The position numbers were made by a program, and so were the translations under genes. This document shows, piece after piece, positions 10,843 to 22,619 of a DNA stretch of 40,000 bases. This DNA comes from Chrysomallon squamiferum (Eukaryota; Mollusca; Gastropoda; Neomphalida; Peltospiridae): positions 16,523,391 to 16,563,390 of the forward strand of contig CM022668.1 in the NCBI GenBank assembly GCA_012295275.1, in the 5' to 3' direction. The first letter of the stretch is position 1. The number at the start of each line of letters is the position of its first letter. The notes beneath the pieces were generated by a model. The model did not search any database. It worked only from the letters and a program-made list of their open reading frames with translations, and was not told where the DNA came from.

Positions 10843-11082
10843 AAGTTAAATTTTAAAAATCTTATTAAATACAACTTGCTGAATATTATTGTTTAACTTA
10901 ATGTAAGTACATATACGTATTATAAAAAGCCACATTATAAAATACGTATTAAATGATGTTATAAAATGATATTAAATCAGATCATAAATACTTAACATAT
11001 GACGTCATAAAATGCATATCAAACATTGTGAAATAATAATATTCAGCAAGTTATATTTAATAAGATTTTTAAAATTTAACTT
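10843..11082. mobile_element. Foldback/MITE-like element with 51-bp inverted arms
   Basis: Bases 10843-10893 and 11032-11082 are reverse complements at 49 of 51 positions; the arms begin AAGTTAAATTTTAAAAATCT. The 138-bp interior is AT-rich and itself repeats an ATAAAATGNNTATNAAA-like phrase, and similarity between the two halves continues weakly inward. No open frame is present, so it would be a non-autonomous element or a fixed palindrome. I could not define a target-site duplication. A perfect TGACGTCA lies at 11000-11007 inside. Confidence 0.8.
11000..11007. promoter_or_regulatory. Perfect CRE palindrome TGACGTCA
   Basis: Matches the CREB/ATF consensus exactly, within the right half of the foldback element at 10843-11082. 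Function unknown. Confidence 0.35.
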
Positions 11083-11339
11083 GTTTAGACGCTCATATTA
11101 CCATTTTGTTTACAAGACCTTGACATTGCTTCACAGAAACGTAATTTATTTCTGTGTTCTCTGTTTAATCGATAGTATTATTTGTTTTACTGCAACAGTC
11201 AATAGCTGTGTTTATATCTAAGTAAGCACTATACAGCAAACTGATTACTTCAACCATTACTTTGATGTTTCCTTTCTAGTTGTACATACGTATACGCTTG
11301 TACATGATAGATAAGGAAATCAGTGAAATTCGAACAATA

Positions 11340-11505
11340 TATATCCGTGTATCCTCGTATTTATATATGTATAATATCTCTGTCTGTATGTTGGTGTGTA
11401 TGAATGTGTGTATAAGTCTATCTGTGTGTATAGTTATGAATGAGTTACATGTATTTCTATGTCTCTGTGTATAAAAAGATGACAGATACACACAGACGTG
11501 TTTCT
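11340..11505. repeat. TG/TA-rich low-complexity tract
   Basis: Imperfect TATG/TGTG/TCTG units. The open frames on both strands are repeat-driven. Confidence 0.75.
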
Positions 11506-11594
11506 ACATCTTTCTTCTCGAACTGATGTGCTGGGAATTCACTGTTACGTCCTACAGACGTAAACTGATTAGTTAAAGTCGCCTGTCTTTCCTC

Positions 11595-11672
11595 GGTGTG
11601 CTTCACACCACTGCCAGGCTGTGATGAACTAAATTAGATAAGCCAGGCGAGGTGTTAAATTAACTCCACACC
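11595..11672. promoter_or_regulatory. Cluster of four T-box-like half-sites
   Basis: GGTGTG at 11595-11600 and CACACC at 11604-11609 form a perfect 6-bp inverted pair; GGTGTTA at 11651-11657 and CACACC at 11667-11672 form a second similar pair. GGTGTG/CACACC is the Brachyury/Tbx half-site core. They lie in a repeat-poor island of about 11520-11850. Confidence 0.3.
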
Positions 11673-11869
11673 CTCAACTTTCCTTACTCACAACTTTCTT
11701 ATTAACCAGTATCCGCAATTTCTCTCTAGGGATAAACGTAGATGACTTCACAGTCTCGCTTCATCATTGTTCTGTTATTTTAGAACATCTGCCGCCGAGT
11801 GAAACGACTGCGGCAACGTCTAAACGCAATTAACTGAGGTGTGCATGTGTTATGTGCGTACGCTTTTGT

Positions 11870-12205
11870 CTATTAGTGTATTCGTGTTTAGGTGTTATTC
11901 TGAATGTATGTACGTGTTATATCTCCATGTGTTATTTTGAATGTATGTACATGTTATTTTGAATGTATGTACGTGTTACAACTTTATGTTATTTTGAAGG
12001 TGTGAACGTTTTATATTTCCATGTGTTATTCTGAATGTATGTACGTGTTATATTTCCATGTGTTATTTTGGATGTCTGTACATGTTATTTTGAATGTCTG
12101 TACGTGTTATTTTGAATGTCTGAACGTGTTATTTCTCTGTGTGTTATTCTGAATGTCTGTGTTGGTCATAACTTTATGTGTTGTTCTGTATTTCTGTATG
12201 AGTTA
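11870..12205 (+). repeat. Minisatellite, GTTATTTTGAATGT units
   Basis: Units of about 22 bp (GTTATTTTGAATGTATGTAC plus GT) alternate with longer versions carrying an extra TATTTCCATGT-type segment. Copies diverge towards the right end. No coding potential. Confidence 0.8.
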
Positions 12206-12640
12206 TTTCTTATAATAATATGTTTACTACTTTTCTATTTGTGGACTATTCTATGTGCTGTAATACAAGTGTACGTTGTTCTGAATATCTGCTAACAAAG
12301 TATGTGTTAATATGTTGCAAGCTTTATTTTATGTGTTTGTTACTCTGTATTTTGTAAATATGACAATAACGTAACCTTTCCCGACTGAACGAAATTCTTT
12401 TCGTCATAATTATAGTTGAGGTGAAAAACTTGGTTAACCTGGTGATTTGGAAACACGTGTGTTTTGTTTATAACATCAGCTTTACGAGGCGCCACCAGTG
12501 AACAAAGACTTGAGCATACAAAACAACATCACTAAGTACAAGAGTTCTTTAATACCTTCTTTTATCAATATTTGGAAATCAAAATGTTTACGTACAAAAC
12601 ATTATCGTTTGTATGTGATTTTTTATATAAGCAACGATCA
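12206..12640. other. AT-rich DNA, no gene
   Basis: A frame begins at 12498 with mixed residues but ends in the neighbouring TG repeat; no recognised family. Confidence 0.5.
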
Positions 12641-12645
12641 CCTAA

Positions 12646-12693
12646 GGTCTCTGTATGTATGTATATGTGTGAGTGTGTGTGTGTATGTATGTA

Positions 12694-12759
<66 letters not shown>

Positions 12760-12760
12760 A
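12646..12760. repeat. (TG)n/(TATG)n then (TA)n and (GATA)n
   Basis: TATG and TG units, a short TA run near 12713-12727, and seven or more GATA units at about 12728-12758. Confidence 0.95.
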
Positions 12761-13082
12761 ACACAGACAGATAGGTACATAGATAGAACTATAATGTGAA
12801 ATATTAAGAAGTAAAAGCTAAAAAGAAAACATAATAGTAATGTTATTTACACTCTATGTGGTACTTATTGTATCTGTGATACTGTGATGTAAAACAGCTA
12901 ACACGGACATATCAGAAAAGAGGAGAGTGAGAAAAAACAGATCTGAGTGATTGGAAGTCTACTTGACTGTTGTATATCTTATCAGCGAGTCAAGAACGAG
13001 CCACACAGTTTTAACTAGTTACTTTTATTATACGTGTGAACCTACATATACGACTACTTACCTATCTCTTTGTAAGTATATA

Positions 13083-13990
<908 letters not shown>

Positions 13991-13997
13991 ATTCCTG

Positions 13998-14090
13998 CAG
14001 TCAGAGGCGTGGCTAAGGTGTGGCAAGTATGGCACGTGCCCTGGACGCAACAATAAAATGGGGGGCGGGGCACCGCTGATCCCTTTCGAT
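13998..14090 (+). repeat. Possible dispersed-repeat fragment
   Basis: GC-rich patch beginning AGAGGCGTGGCTAAGG and including GGCACGTGCCCTGG and a G-rich stretch, abrupt in an AT-rich setting. The phrase resembles GGCGTGGCTA...GTGCCC motifs that I associate with interspersed repeats in several animal genomes, from memory and unchecked. No terminal repeats found. Confidence 0.3.
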
Positions 14091-15139
14091 TAAGTGTTAC
14101 CGGTGTTTTATAGTAAACATATCTACATAGTATACGTGTCTAAAAGATGGGTGTGAAGTATTTGGACAGATCGCAATTTTCATAGACGCTATTGGCCTAA
14201 CACACCTGGCTGCAACGTAATGTGATTCCGATATATATAATACAGAATAATCAGTGTCGTTCTCGCGTATTATACCAAGCATAATAAAATAAACAATAAT
14301 TTATTGTCATATTAATGTTATATGAAGTTTAATGTCATGCTGGATAATCAGAAGACAGTTCATTTTAATTTGGAACTTGACGTGTATTGTTTTAATAACA
14401 CTCTTGATAAGAGGCGTTACTATTGTTTTAATAGTTATAATAATAAAGAATTCCTGTTGTAGTACTTATGTCGACAATTGCTTCTAATTTAATGACATTT
14501 ATAGCCAAGATGAAAACCGATAGTTCAGTTATATTAACGCAATGATATTAACAACTGTCGACATAAAACACGCATTGAATCATAGTCACTGCTGACATGA
14601 AAAAGCCGATGATAATTTCTCTTCTAATAACAGACTTGGTAGCATAGATTTAAGTGCTATACTCACGTAAAGACACACAACGTATCTGCTGTTTTAATGA
14701 CATAATAATTATATACAACGTAATTGCTATTCTACTGACATACATAATAACATAGATATTAACTGTTTTTTACAAGCATATTAGAAACAACCATGATAAC
14801 AGTTAATGACTTTATGATATTGTAACTAACAGCAAGTTTTAATGCTAGAATAAAAATAACTTAGGTTTCATATATTATATAAATATATAGATTCTAAATA
14901 TTCATTTGTTTTAACTGTGTCTCGTAACATTAGCTCTGTCCTCTAGCTTATTTCAGATGTAATATCGTATACAAACAATTAAAATAACATATTAACGTGT
15001 TGTTTTTGTTGACAGTGTTTTATTTTCAGTGTGTTATTTCAGTGGGTTTTTCTTGTTTTTGTTTCTGACAGAGATGACAAGTATATACTGAGTACTTACA
15101 TAGAATGATGATGATAACGATGAAACATGATGTTCAAGT
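14091..15139. other. AT-rich DNA, possibly an eroded repeat
   Basis: Phrases like CATAGATATTAAC, GACATAATAA and TTTTAATGAC recur irregularly, suggesting old decayed tandem DNA, but no period could be fixed. The 61-codon minus-strand frame (14097-14282) is non-repetitive yet unrecognised. Confidence 0.4.
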
Positions 15140-15920
15140 CACATGTCTTTGTCGTCGTCCATTATCTTTCATCAAATCTCGTTTCGCGTGATTCTGCGAG
15201 TCCTCGGCGGCAAAGCACACGCGCACGACTAAGTTTAGAGCTGTGATTCGAAAGGCAAGAAGAATTCTAAACACTCTTCTCGAGTTCGCTATCGACCGAG
15301 AATCGTGGCCAGTTCAAGAGTGAGATTCGGTTTGAATTTTGAGAGCCGTGGGCCATGTGTGGAGCGATCGGCCTCATTGCACCGAGGAATCAGCTGCCTG
15401 AAACTCGCCCAACTCAGCAAACACAGGTAGTCTGGTGGTCGCCGGGCTACGAGAGGTCTACGACGGTTTAAAAACAGAACGTGCTGCTATTTTCTCTTAA
15501 TCTATTTTGTCTGCGAGCCATTCTTCCATATTAAACTGCCAGCGTATTGTTTAGTTATGCAAGACCAGCTTTGACGTCAACCGACAAAGAGATTAAAAAA
15601 AAAAAGAGACGTCTTTTAATGACATTGATAAACCATACAAACTGAACACAGATGTTTGTGTGGCTCTAAATGTCGTTGGCGTCGCTGTATAATAAACAAC
15701 ACGAAACACAGAAACGTCGTTGTTCAAGAATACAATCAAACGAGATGGTTGCAATTTTGTGGCTGTTCCGCCAAACCCAGGTAAGCGTGAAATGTGAGAA
15801 GTTGCCGGCTCGTAAAGCGGACCATGTTAATTAATGGTCTCGTGAGTAAAGTGCGGCGCCATTATTCGCCGTCATCCAAACATATTGAATGGCTGGAACA
15901 CAGCTGAGCGGGCTGCAAAC
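15140..15920. promoter_or_regulatory. Large GC-elevated, repeat-poor island
   Basis: One of the longest stretches without simple repeats, rich in CpG for this window. It contains a perfect CRE (TGACGTCA, 15572-15579), a short frame at 15354-15482 starting MCGAIGLIAP, and a strong plus-strand splice donor at 15778-15786. TTTATAAG follows at about 15926. This could be a promoter with a non-coding first exon, or an enhancer. Confidence 0.35.
15745..15780 (+). other. Possible short first coding exon ending at CAG|GTAAGC
   Basis: ATG at 15745 has G at -3 and G at +4, a good Kozak context. Twelve codons (MVAILWLFRQTQ) end exactly at 15780, followed by GTAAGC, which fits the metazoan donor consensus. 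The residues are hydrophobic at the start as in a signal peptide, but twelve codons prove little. No downstream exon can be assigned within the window. Confidence 0.15.
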
Positions 15921-17160
15921 CATCTTTATAAGTAGTATCGACTCTTTCTTTCCATTACACACATACACTGTCCATCCACACGATTCGGCAGATCAATACA
16001 ACAGTTGAGAGAAAACGTACGGTCGATTAATAGCATCCAAAACATCTTCAACGTGGACATCTAATCCATTTCAGAACTTTCAGGTTTCATTTGGCCATTT
16101 AAAGTCAAGCATTCATTTGTAAGATTTTATAAAAATCAAAACTGAAATATTCTCGACAGTTAGTAAATTTACGCAGATCTGTTTAATAATTCAGTCAATA
16201 TTTTCGGCATGGAACAATCTATCTAACTTGCTTTCTTGATAAATTCCATCTGCCTAACTAACAAAAATAATTAATAATAACAAAAAAGAAGTTTGACGCA
16301 GGACTAATATATAAGCTGTATGCATTAGTGATTCATTAAATACATTTAGTAATAAATATTCACAGTGGGTATATAATTCATTTTCCGTACTCATCTGTGA
16401 TAGTCAAATTTCAGTCGAACAATCACCCGGCGAATGAAAGAAAGAAAGAGTTCTTACAACTCAGATATTATTAATAATGTCTGCAAAGCAATGTTAATTA
16501 ATAAAAACTACAATTTTTTAATAAAAAATATATATATATTTTTTAAATTTACGATAGGTACATATCATTGTTTAAAATGGTCTAATTTCTCAAATTTCAA
16601 ATACGTTTAAATTTCAGTCGCCCGTGAATAGCCATCTTAAAACTAATACAACTGTTAAATCACCACGTCTCTAACACGTGTAAATAAACCACTAAATCCA
16701 GGGATAATCAGTTTGAGGGGTAATTCTTGGTGTAAGGTCGCAGAAGGATTTTCTGAGATGTGAGTACTTGATGACAGATGTAAGTAGCAGACGAGAAGTT
16801 GCTTCTGATCCACTTACAGCTAATGAGAGTTCAGCAGTAAACTGATAGAACTAACAACTACAAAGAGTTTTAATTAAAATATTAGCTTACCTACAGAATA
16901 TTTTCTTACTAAGACTTCTGTGTTTTACGGATTAGCTTTGAGAATTCGTAATATAAATAGATTCTTTCGTGTTTTATTTATTTTCTTTCTTTCACTCATT
17001 CATTCATTCATTTTCTTTCTTTCTTTTAGTCCAGTTTGCAGTTTTTCATTCTTTCCTTTATTCGCTATGCATTTTGTCTTTTTTTTATGCTCTATTTTTA
17101 TTAATGTTTAAGTTTCAGCTACGTGACGTGTTTTTATTTTTCCAAAGTTTTGACGTTTCA
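15921..17160. other. AT-rich DNA, no gene supported
   Basis: Only short (AT)n near 16530 and TTTC/ATTC runs at about 16985-17035. A Phe/Ser/Leu-rich frame across 16920-17111 follows the TTTC repeats. Confidence 0.55.
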
Positions 17161-17169
17161 CGGGCAGCC

Positions 17170-17330
17170 TACAGTTCAGTGATTATATTCTCACCACAGG
17201 GTTACAGGATCGATCCTTCTTAGTGTACCCATAGGCAAATTCACGTTACAGTCAGTGCTCTAAAAGTAGCTTATCAAAGGCAGTAGTACAAGATGTCCTA
17301 TTATACGGGAAGGTTCATAGTAAAGATCCT
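17170..17330 (+). mobile_element. Possible decayed tRNA-derived SINE
   Basis: TACAGTTCAGTGATTATA followed by CTCACCACAGGGTTACAGG and GGATCGATCCTT resembles a tRNA with its A box, anticodon arm and B box (consensus GGTTCGANTCC; here GGATCGATCC). Downstream GTACCCATAGGCAAATTC may be part of a SINE body. No poly-A or TSD could be defined. The call rests on visual similarity. Confidence 0.3.
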
Positions 17331-17559
17331 TTCTTGTTAACAGATTATTGTAATATATTTCTTCCTTATTTGAACAATAATTATGGAAATAAAATAACTG
17401 TCAATATAAAATGAATAAAACTGCACGGTTGTTTGTACTGTTCTAATCATTGACTGTTACTTACTTAACACAATTCTGATTAATTTATTCATGACCTACT
17501 AACCTATATTTAAGAAAAATCATCTGTTTTATTTCACGTACATTTTCTTTTCTTTCTTC
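17331..17559. other. AT-rich DNA, nothing recognised
   Basis: No frame, repeat or motif cluster. Confidence 0.5.
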
Positions 17560-17990
17560 ATCTTCCTAAGACTTTGTGCTGATAACAAAGCCACTGTTTC
17601 ACGCTAAACACGAAGCAGGTGATCTAAACAATGGCAAAAACGACGTTAATGTCGAGTGATATGACACGGAGACTGAAGGCAGCTAATCGTGTTGTGTAAA
17701 GCAGACAAGGTAATGTATACATCGCTGTTTTGGTAAATCATCCTGCAATGAGAGTATCTCCTCGTGTCTGCCGCTACAGAAAAAACTATTGATCAGCGGG
17801 ACTTAACAAGCCGCTTAATACATCCCCTCTGGACAGGAGAGAGACCTAAATTGTATAAATTGTCCAGAAATAACTGATATTATCTCTCGTGCAGCAGTCC
17901 CTCTCTCATAAAATATTGGATTATTTCTTGTTTTTCTGCTGGCGAGATCACGTCACTGTGCGCGGAGTGTAAATGTTAACATCCTCAACA
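17560..17990. promoter_or_regulatory. Repeat-poor island with a 22-codon small ORF
   Basis: GC-elevated with CpG. AACAATGG at 17627-17634 is both a SOX-type site and a good start context; the frame from 17631 runs 22 codons to TAA at 17697-17699 (MAKTTLMSSDMTRRLKAANR then VV). CAAG|GTAATG follows at 17707. Most likely non-coding regulatory DNA; the peptide has no known relative that I can name. Confidence 0.25.
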
Positions 17991-18184
17991 TGGCAATCTT
18001 TTTTATATCGTATCGTAAAGAGAAAAAATAACATAAAAGTACCAAATTATGTTTGTTAATGATTAGGACGTATTGTCTGCTATAGATTCTCGCGTTTTAT
18101 GATGTCGAGTGTTAGAGATGTGTTCATTAGCTAGAAAAAACAAAAAAAACACACAAAAAACAAAAACAAAAAGTAGGCCACTTC

Positions 18185-18590
18185 TGTCATGTATTGATGA
18201 CAAAATATCGATTATCGATACAGATGATAGTATATCGATTGTGATTTACCGATTATAATATATCAACTGTAATATATTGATGATAATATATCGACGATAA
18301 TGATTTGATGATAATATATCAGCTGTCATACAATGTTTTTAATATGTCGACTGTCATATAATGATGATAATCTATCGAGTGTCATACTGTGTCTAATGAT
18401 AATATAGTGATTTTCATTCTGTGATGATAACAAATCGAGTGTCACATGCTGATGATTGTTAATCGACTGTTATTTATTTATGACAATGTATCAGCTTTGA
18501 CATACTGATGACAGTGTATCTACTCCAGTATCCTCACTGTCATAAAATACTTATCATATGTCGACTTTCATATATTGACGTTCTCATATA
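18185..18590 (+). repeat. Decayed minisatellite, TATCGACTGTCATA core
   Basis: Variants of ATATATCGACTGTCATAYWATGATGATAA recur about every 30-35 bp, for example near 18222, 18289, 18347, 18373, 18432 and 18555. Copies are heavily substituted, so the array is old. Confidence 0.7.
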
Positions 18591-19195
18591 TGTTTTTAGT
18601 TAAATTACTTTTTAATTCATTCATCTATTTTATTTCACTGAAAAGCTTTCCAGTATTTATTTATTTTAATTGTTTTAATAGCAAATAATAAATTATTTAC
18701 GTACATATATTTAATAGTTTATTTATTATATTTTTTTCATAATCGACACTACAAATTCTATTTACAGTATCTGGTGACGAAATAAGTTACATAATGTCAG
18801 ATGTAAAAATCACGTTGGCTAGATATTAAATAATGATTAAAAATAAAGAATATTGAAAAATAAGTTCTTAAACTGCCTATTTATTCTGACTTACATTCAA
18901 CTGAATTTTGATGAATGATAAATTTTAAGTTTTCATACAAAAATAGCCTACAAAGAAGATTTGAAAACAAACAGTTTTAAAATGAATATAGTGTTATGGG
19001 TGTGCCAATCAAATCGATATTGGTTCAATTAATTCAATGCAGAAGATTATAATTATGTCTTTGTGACAATCATTACTTCCTACACGAAATTAAACTGCTA
19101 ATTTTGGACTCCTACATGTATTCAAAAGTTCTATCTATTTATAACTGTTTACCCATGATTTCGTTTATCTATATGTCTATCCAGCCATCTTACTA
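18591..19195. other. AT-rich DNA, no gene
   Basis: No significant frame, tandem repeat or motif cluster. Confidence 0.55.
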
Positions 19196-19202
19196 TCTCT
19201 CT

Positions 19203-19204
19203 GT

Positions 19205-19236
<32 letters not shown>

Positions 19237-19255
19237 ACCTATCTATCTACATAAA
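19203..19255. repeat. (TATC)n microsatellite
   Basis: About ten TATC units with one interruption. Related CTGTC/TCTAT phrases continue loosely to 19460. Confidence 0.93.
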
Positions 19256-19494
19256 TGTTATATAAATATTACATAGTTTAGATTGCTAGACAGGCAGACA
19301 AACAAATAGATAAAATATACATCAGAACAGACAGAAAGTTTGTTATATAAATTTATTTTCCTGTATTAGTCTATTTTGTTTCTGTACGTCCATTTATCAG
19401 TCGTTCTGTCTACTTTCTGTCTGATTGTCTCTGTCTGATTGTCTCTATCTGATTGTCTTTTTTTTCTTCTAATTATTTGTCTATAGTTGCCTAT

Positions 19495-19500
<6 letters not shown>

Positions 19501-19587
<87 letters not shown>
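19501..19587. repeat. (CT)n microsatellite, 87 bp
   Basis: Uninterrupted CT dinucleotides. The Leu-Ser frame through it is artefactual. Confidence 0.97.
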
Positions 19588-19591
<4 letters not shown>

Positions 19592-19764
19592 GTTTGTCTT
19601 TTTTTCTAATTACTTTTTATCTGTATTATAAACGGTTTTCACTTTTTTTGTTTCTCTCTTTCAAAGCTTTCAATTTATTTTGATTTCCTATTTCAGTTAT
19701 AATTCCTCTTTATTTAACAGAGGGTTTTTTTTCTGACTTATAAATTATACAACCACTTTCGTTA

Positions 19765-19832
19765 TTTCATTATCATTATCGCCATCATCATTATCATGAA
19801 TATCATCATCATTATCATCACCCTCATCATCT
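19765..19832. repeat. Imperfect (ATC)n
   Basis: CATTATCATTATC and ATCATCATT units with interruptions. Confidence 0.8.
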
Positions 19833-20073
19833 ATAATTCAAAAGGCTTTTTACTCGGACCCCAGTCTTTTTCAGCCGGGTCAGGAATGAGTGTGTAATAA
19901 AATGTGTAGAATGGACAACATTAATAAAACATCAATGTAAATGTTTAATGTGATCTGTAGACTGACTGTTAGTGAAACACAGTACAGTGAGGCTCTACAG
20001 GGCTGGCTCACGATGTGTCACTGTTAATTGTTGGCTACGACAGACTCACAGAGCTGCTAAGTCAGATACTCGG
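19833..20073. other. Unique-looking DNA before the 77-bp array
   Basis: No frame or motif worth calling. Confidence 0.45.
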
Positions 20074-20310
20074 CATAACACAGTAAAAAGTGTTCATCAT
20101 AGACTTGTATGAACACTGAATGTTATATACAGATAATAACAGTTAGTCGATATAACCCAGTATAAAGTGTTCATCATAGACTTGTATGAACACTGAATGT
20201 TGCATACAGATAATAACAGTTAGTCGATATAACCCAGTATAAAGTGTTCATCATAGACTTGTATGAACACTGACTGTTGCATACAGATAATAACTATTAG
20301 CTGACGTAAC
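20074..20310 (+). repeat. 77-bp tandem repeat, 3 copies, each with a hairpin
   Basis: AGACTTGTATG recurs at 20101, 20178 and 20255, a period of exactly 77. Every unit holds the perfect 9-bp inverted arms AGTGTTCAT and ATGAACACT around an 11-base loop. Copies 2 and 3 are nearly identical; copy 1 and the right end differ more. Confidence 0.93.
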
Positions 20311-20433
20311 AAAGTAAAACTGTCCACGACAAGCGTGCCTCAACAGTTTGTGAAAGAAGCATACGCACTTTATAATCAGTGTATTTAGACTCTAACAAGT
20401 TAAATGTACTGTTTGTGTCTTACAAAGAAACTG

Positions 20434-20541
20434 ATACTTTACTAACATATATTCTGATATTAACTTTACTAACATATATTCTGATATTAACTTTACTAAC
20501 ATATATTCTGATATTAACTTTACTAACATATATTCTGCTAT
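20434..20541 (+). repeat. 27-bp minisatellite, 4 copies
   Basis: Unit of 27 bp containing TTTACTAACATATATTCTGA, four near-perfect tandem copies. As 27 is divisible by three, a frame (20379-20636) remains open and repeats LLTYILILT; the frame is probably incidental. Confidence 0.95.
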
Positions 20542-20549
20542 TATTACAG

Positions 20550-20597
20550 CTAAATATTCTGTTCTCTTGTTGTTTACATATGCTACAAACAATGGAG
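20550..20597 (+). other. Weak microexon candidate
   Basis: ATTATTACAG precedes and GAG|GTAAGC follows a 48-base open stretch ending in ATGGAG. Acceptor and donor are plausible, but nothing else supports an exon next to a minisatellite. Confidence 0.08.
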
Positions 20598-20829
20598 GTA
20601 AGCTGTGATATGACACATGGGAATCGAACACTGTAAACGTGTTTTAATCAGTGCATATTAATAAGGGAATTTAAGCGAATGGAATTTAATGTATTTTATT
20701 TACCTTACAAATCTCTCTTGCTGAATTATCTCAGTATACTCAGTTATGTGTTTGTGAAGTAGCAGAAACCAACGTAATTAATTATCATACGACGATCAAA
20801 TTACTCTCGCCAAATTACACAAAGCAGAG

Positions 20830-21370
20830 AGATTTATTTTTAATCCGCAAATGCTCTATCAGTTAAAAAAACAACAACTCAAAATCTGTTTGGACTTCTG
20901 TCACCAGGCAACACTTTTTGTCGAAGGACGAGATCGATTCTATTAATGACGGTTGACAGAGGTTTGAAGGTCAGACAAAGAGATTTCCATCTTTGTGTTA
21001 AATGACGTGTGTAAGTTTGTGAAGACGAGACGCGCGGTGACAACTTCTCAACGAATCAGAAACGAATCTGCGTGTACAGCAGTTACACGAAAATTGCTTT
21101 ATAAAGCAGATATGGACAACTGGTGGACAAAAACGTCCTTGAGAAGATTTCAAAGATTTCATTAGTCTTCTGCACTCTGGGCGACATTCTCTTGGCTCTG
21201 TTCAATGTGAGAGTGTTGCCACGGGGCAGCTAGGTCCAGTGATATACGTGTCACTCGCTGATGACCAGGAATAACGTCTTGGTCGTTTCCAAGTGGACAC
21301 ACACGTACAGAGAAATGTTCATTAAGAGTGAGCGGGGCTGCGTGTTGGCTCAGTAATTAATCTGATATGT
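20830..21370. promoter_or_regulatory. Repeat-poor island with nuclear-receptor-like site
   Basis: GC-elevated and CpG-containing. TGAAGGTCA around 20965-20973 matches an extended nuclear-receptor half-site (ERR/SF-1 type); CTTTGT of TCF type and a TTTATAAAG palindrome also occur. No frame of interest. Candidate enhancer. Confidence 0.3.
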
Positions 21371-21830
21371 CTAAAAGGACAGAAATGCTTCGACACTTAT
21401 TGATTCGATTAGGCTATGGAAAAATAGCACCCATGTCCAGGTTTGGTGTAGAAACTCTGACCCTACTGAGACGTCTGATTTCAGTCATTTGTTAACTTTT
21501 TCACGTCACTAATTCTTAAAAATGTTGTGTTTATATTTTCCCTGACAGAAATTAAAATATGTTGGTAAATTGTCTTCTTTAAATCAAAATGTGAAATAAA
21601 TTAAGACTGCATTAAAACAATTTTTCTAAGCCTAAATTAGTTCCTCTGTATGGTGCATTTGGAAAAAACAAAACAAATGTGTAATTATCATATATGTCAC
21701 GTGCATAACTAATTATTTATGAATGGTTTCAGTTTAATATCTCCTTAAGATAACATAAATCATATCGAATATAAAGCTGTACTGATAAATGCATTTTCAA
21801 TAGCATACACTTAAATAGATAACGTAAATA
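21371..21830. other. AT-rich DNA, no gene
   Basis: No significant frame or repeat. Confidence 0.55.
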
Positions 21831-22050
21831 TACATACATGCTTACACACCCACGCACACACACAATCACACACATATATATATCCATATAAACAATCACA
21901 CATACATAAATACACGCATACATATACACATGCATACATACATACATACATACATACATACGTACATACATATAGAAATATATGTATATATGTATGTCTA
22001 GTATATACGTATATGTATATGTGTGTATAGAAATAGAGAAAAAGAAAGAA
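21831..22050. repeat. (CATA)n/(CACA)n low-complexity tract
   Basis: ACAC, CATA and TATA units, including (CATA)n at about 21922-21962. Confidence 0.9.
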
Positions 22051-22051
22051 T

Positions 22052-22203
<152 letters not shown>

Positions 22204-22527
22204 CAGAAGAGAAGCAATAGGTGCAAGCAAACAACAGCTAATTACAAGACGACACTTCCAAGCGGATGCATTAAGCCAGTTTGTTATCTAGAAATGTTTA
22301 CCAACAAAACATAAAAACCAGATACGTGGCAGTGAATACAAGCAACAGTACAAAAACAGTTCTAAATACATTAACAGCTTTGTACGCGTGTGTTTTTGTA
22401 GACAACCTTTCAGTGAAAAAATCAACAACAACAAAATAATAATAATAAATAAGAATAACAATCTCTCCACACCAAATTAAAAGAAAAGCAATAAAAATAA
22501 GAAGTGTACATAAATTCGTCAGACAAA

Positions 22528-22617
22528 GGGAGTTAAGCAGGACTAGAAAGTAAACAACAAGGGAGGTAAGCGGTACTAGAAATTAAACAACAATGGGAGG
22601 TAAGCTGCACTAGAAAT
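22528..22617 (+). repeat. 33-34-bp tandem repeat, 2.7 copies
   Basis: GGGAGTTAAGCAGGACTAGA begins the first unit; units start at 22528, 22561 and 22595 and share ACTAGAAA and TAAACAACAA. The AAGGGAGGTAAG motif at the unit junctions is of a kind that I recall as common in molluscan repeats. Confidence 0.85.
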
Positions 22618-22619
22618 AT

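Noticed and set aside
13051-13066. Minus-strand splice donor AG|GTAAGTA
   Set aside because: The upstream exon on that strand would be the GA tract, so an exon is not credible.
16881-16895. Minus-strand donor TAG|GTAAGC
   Set aside because: No open exon or acceptor could be matched in AT-rich DNA.
16920-17223. Phe-rich frames resembling membrane segments
   Set aside because: Composition follows TTTC/ATTC repeats and T-rich DNA.
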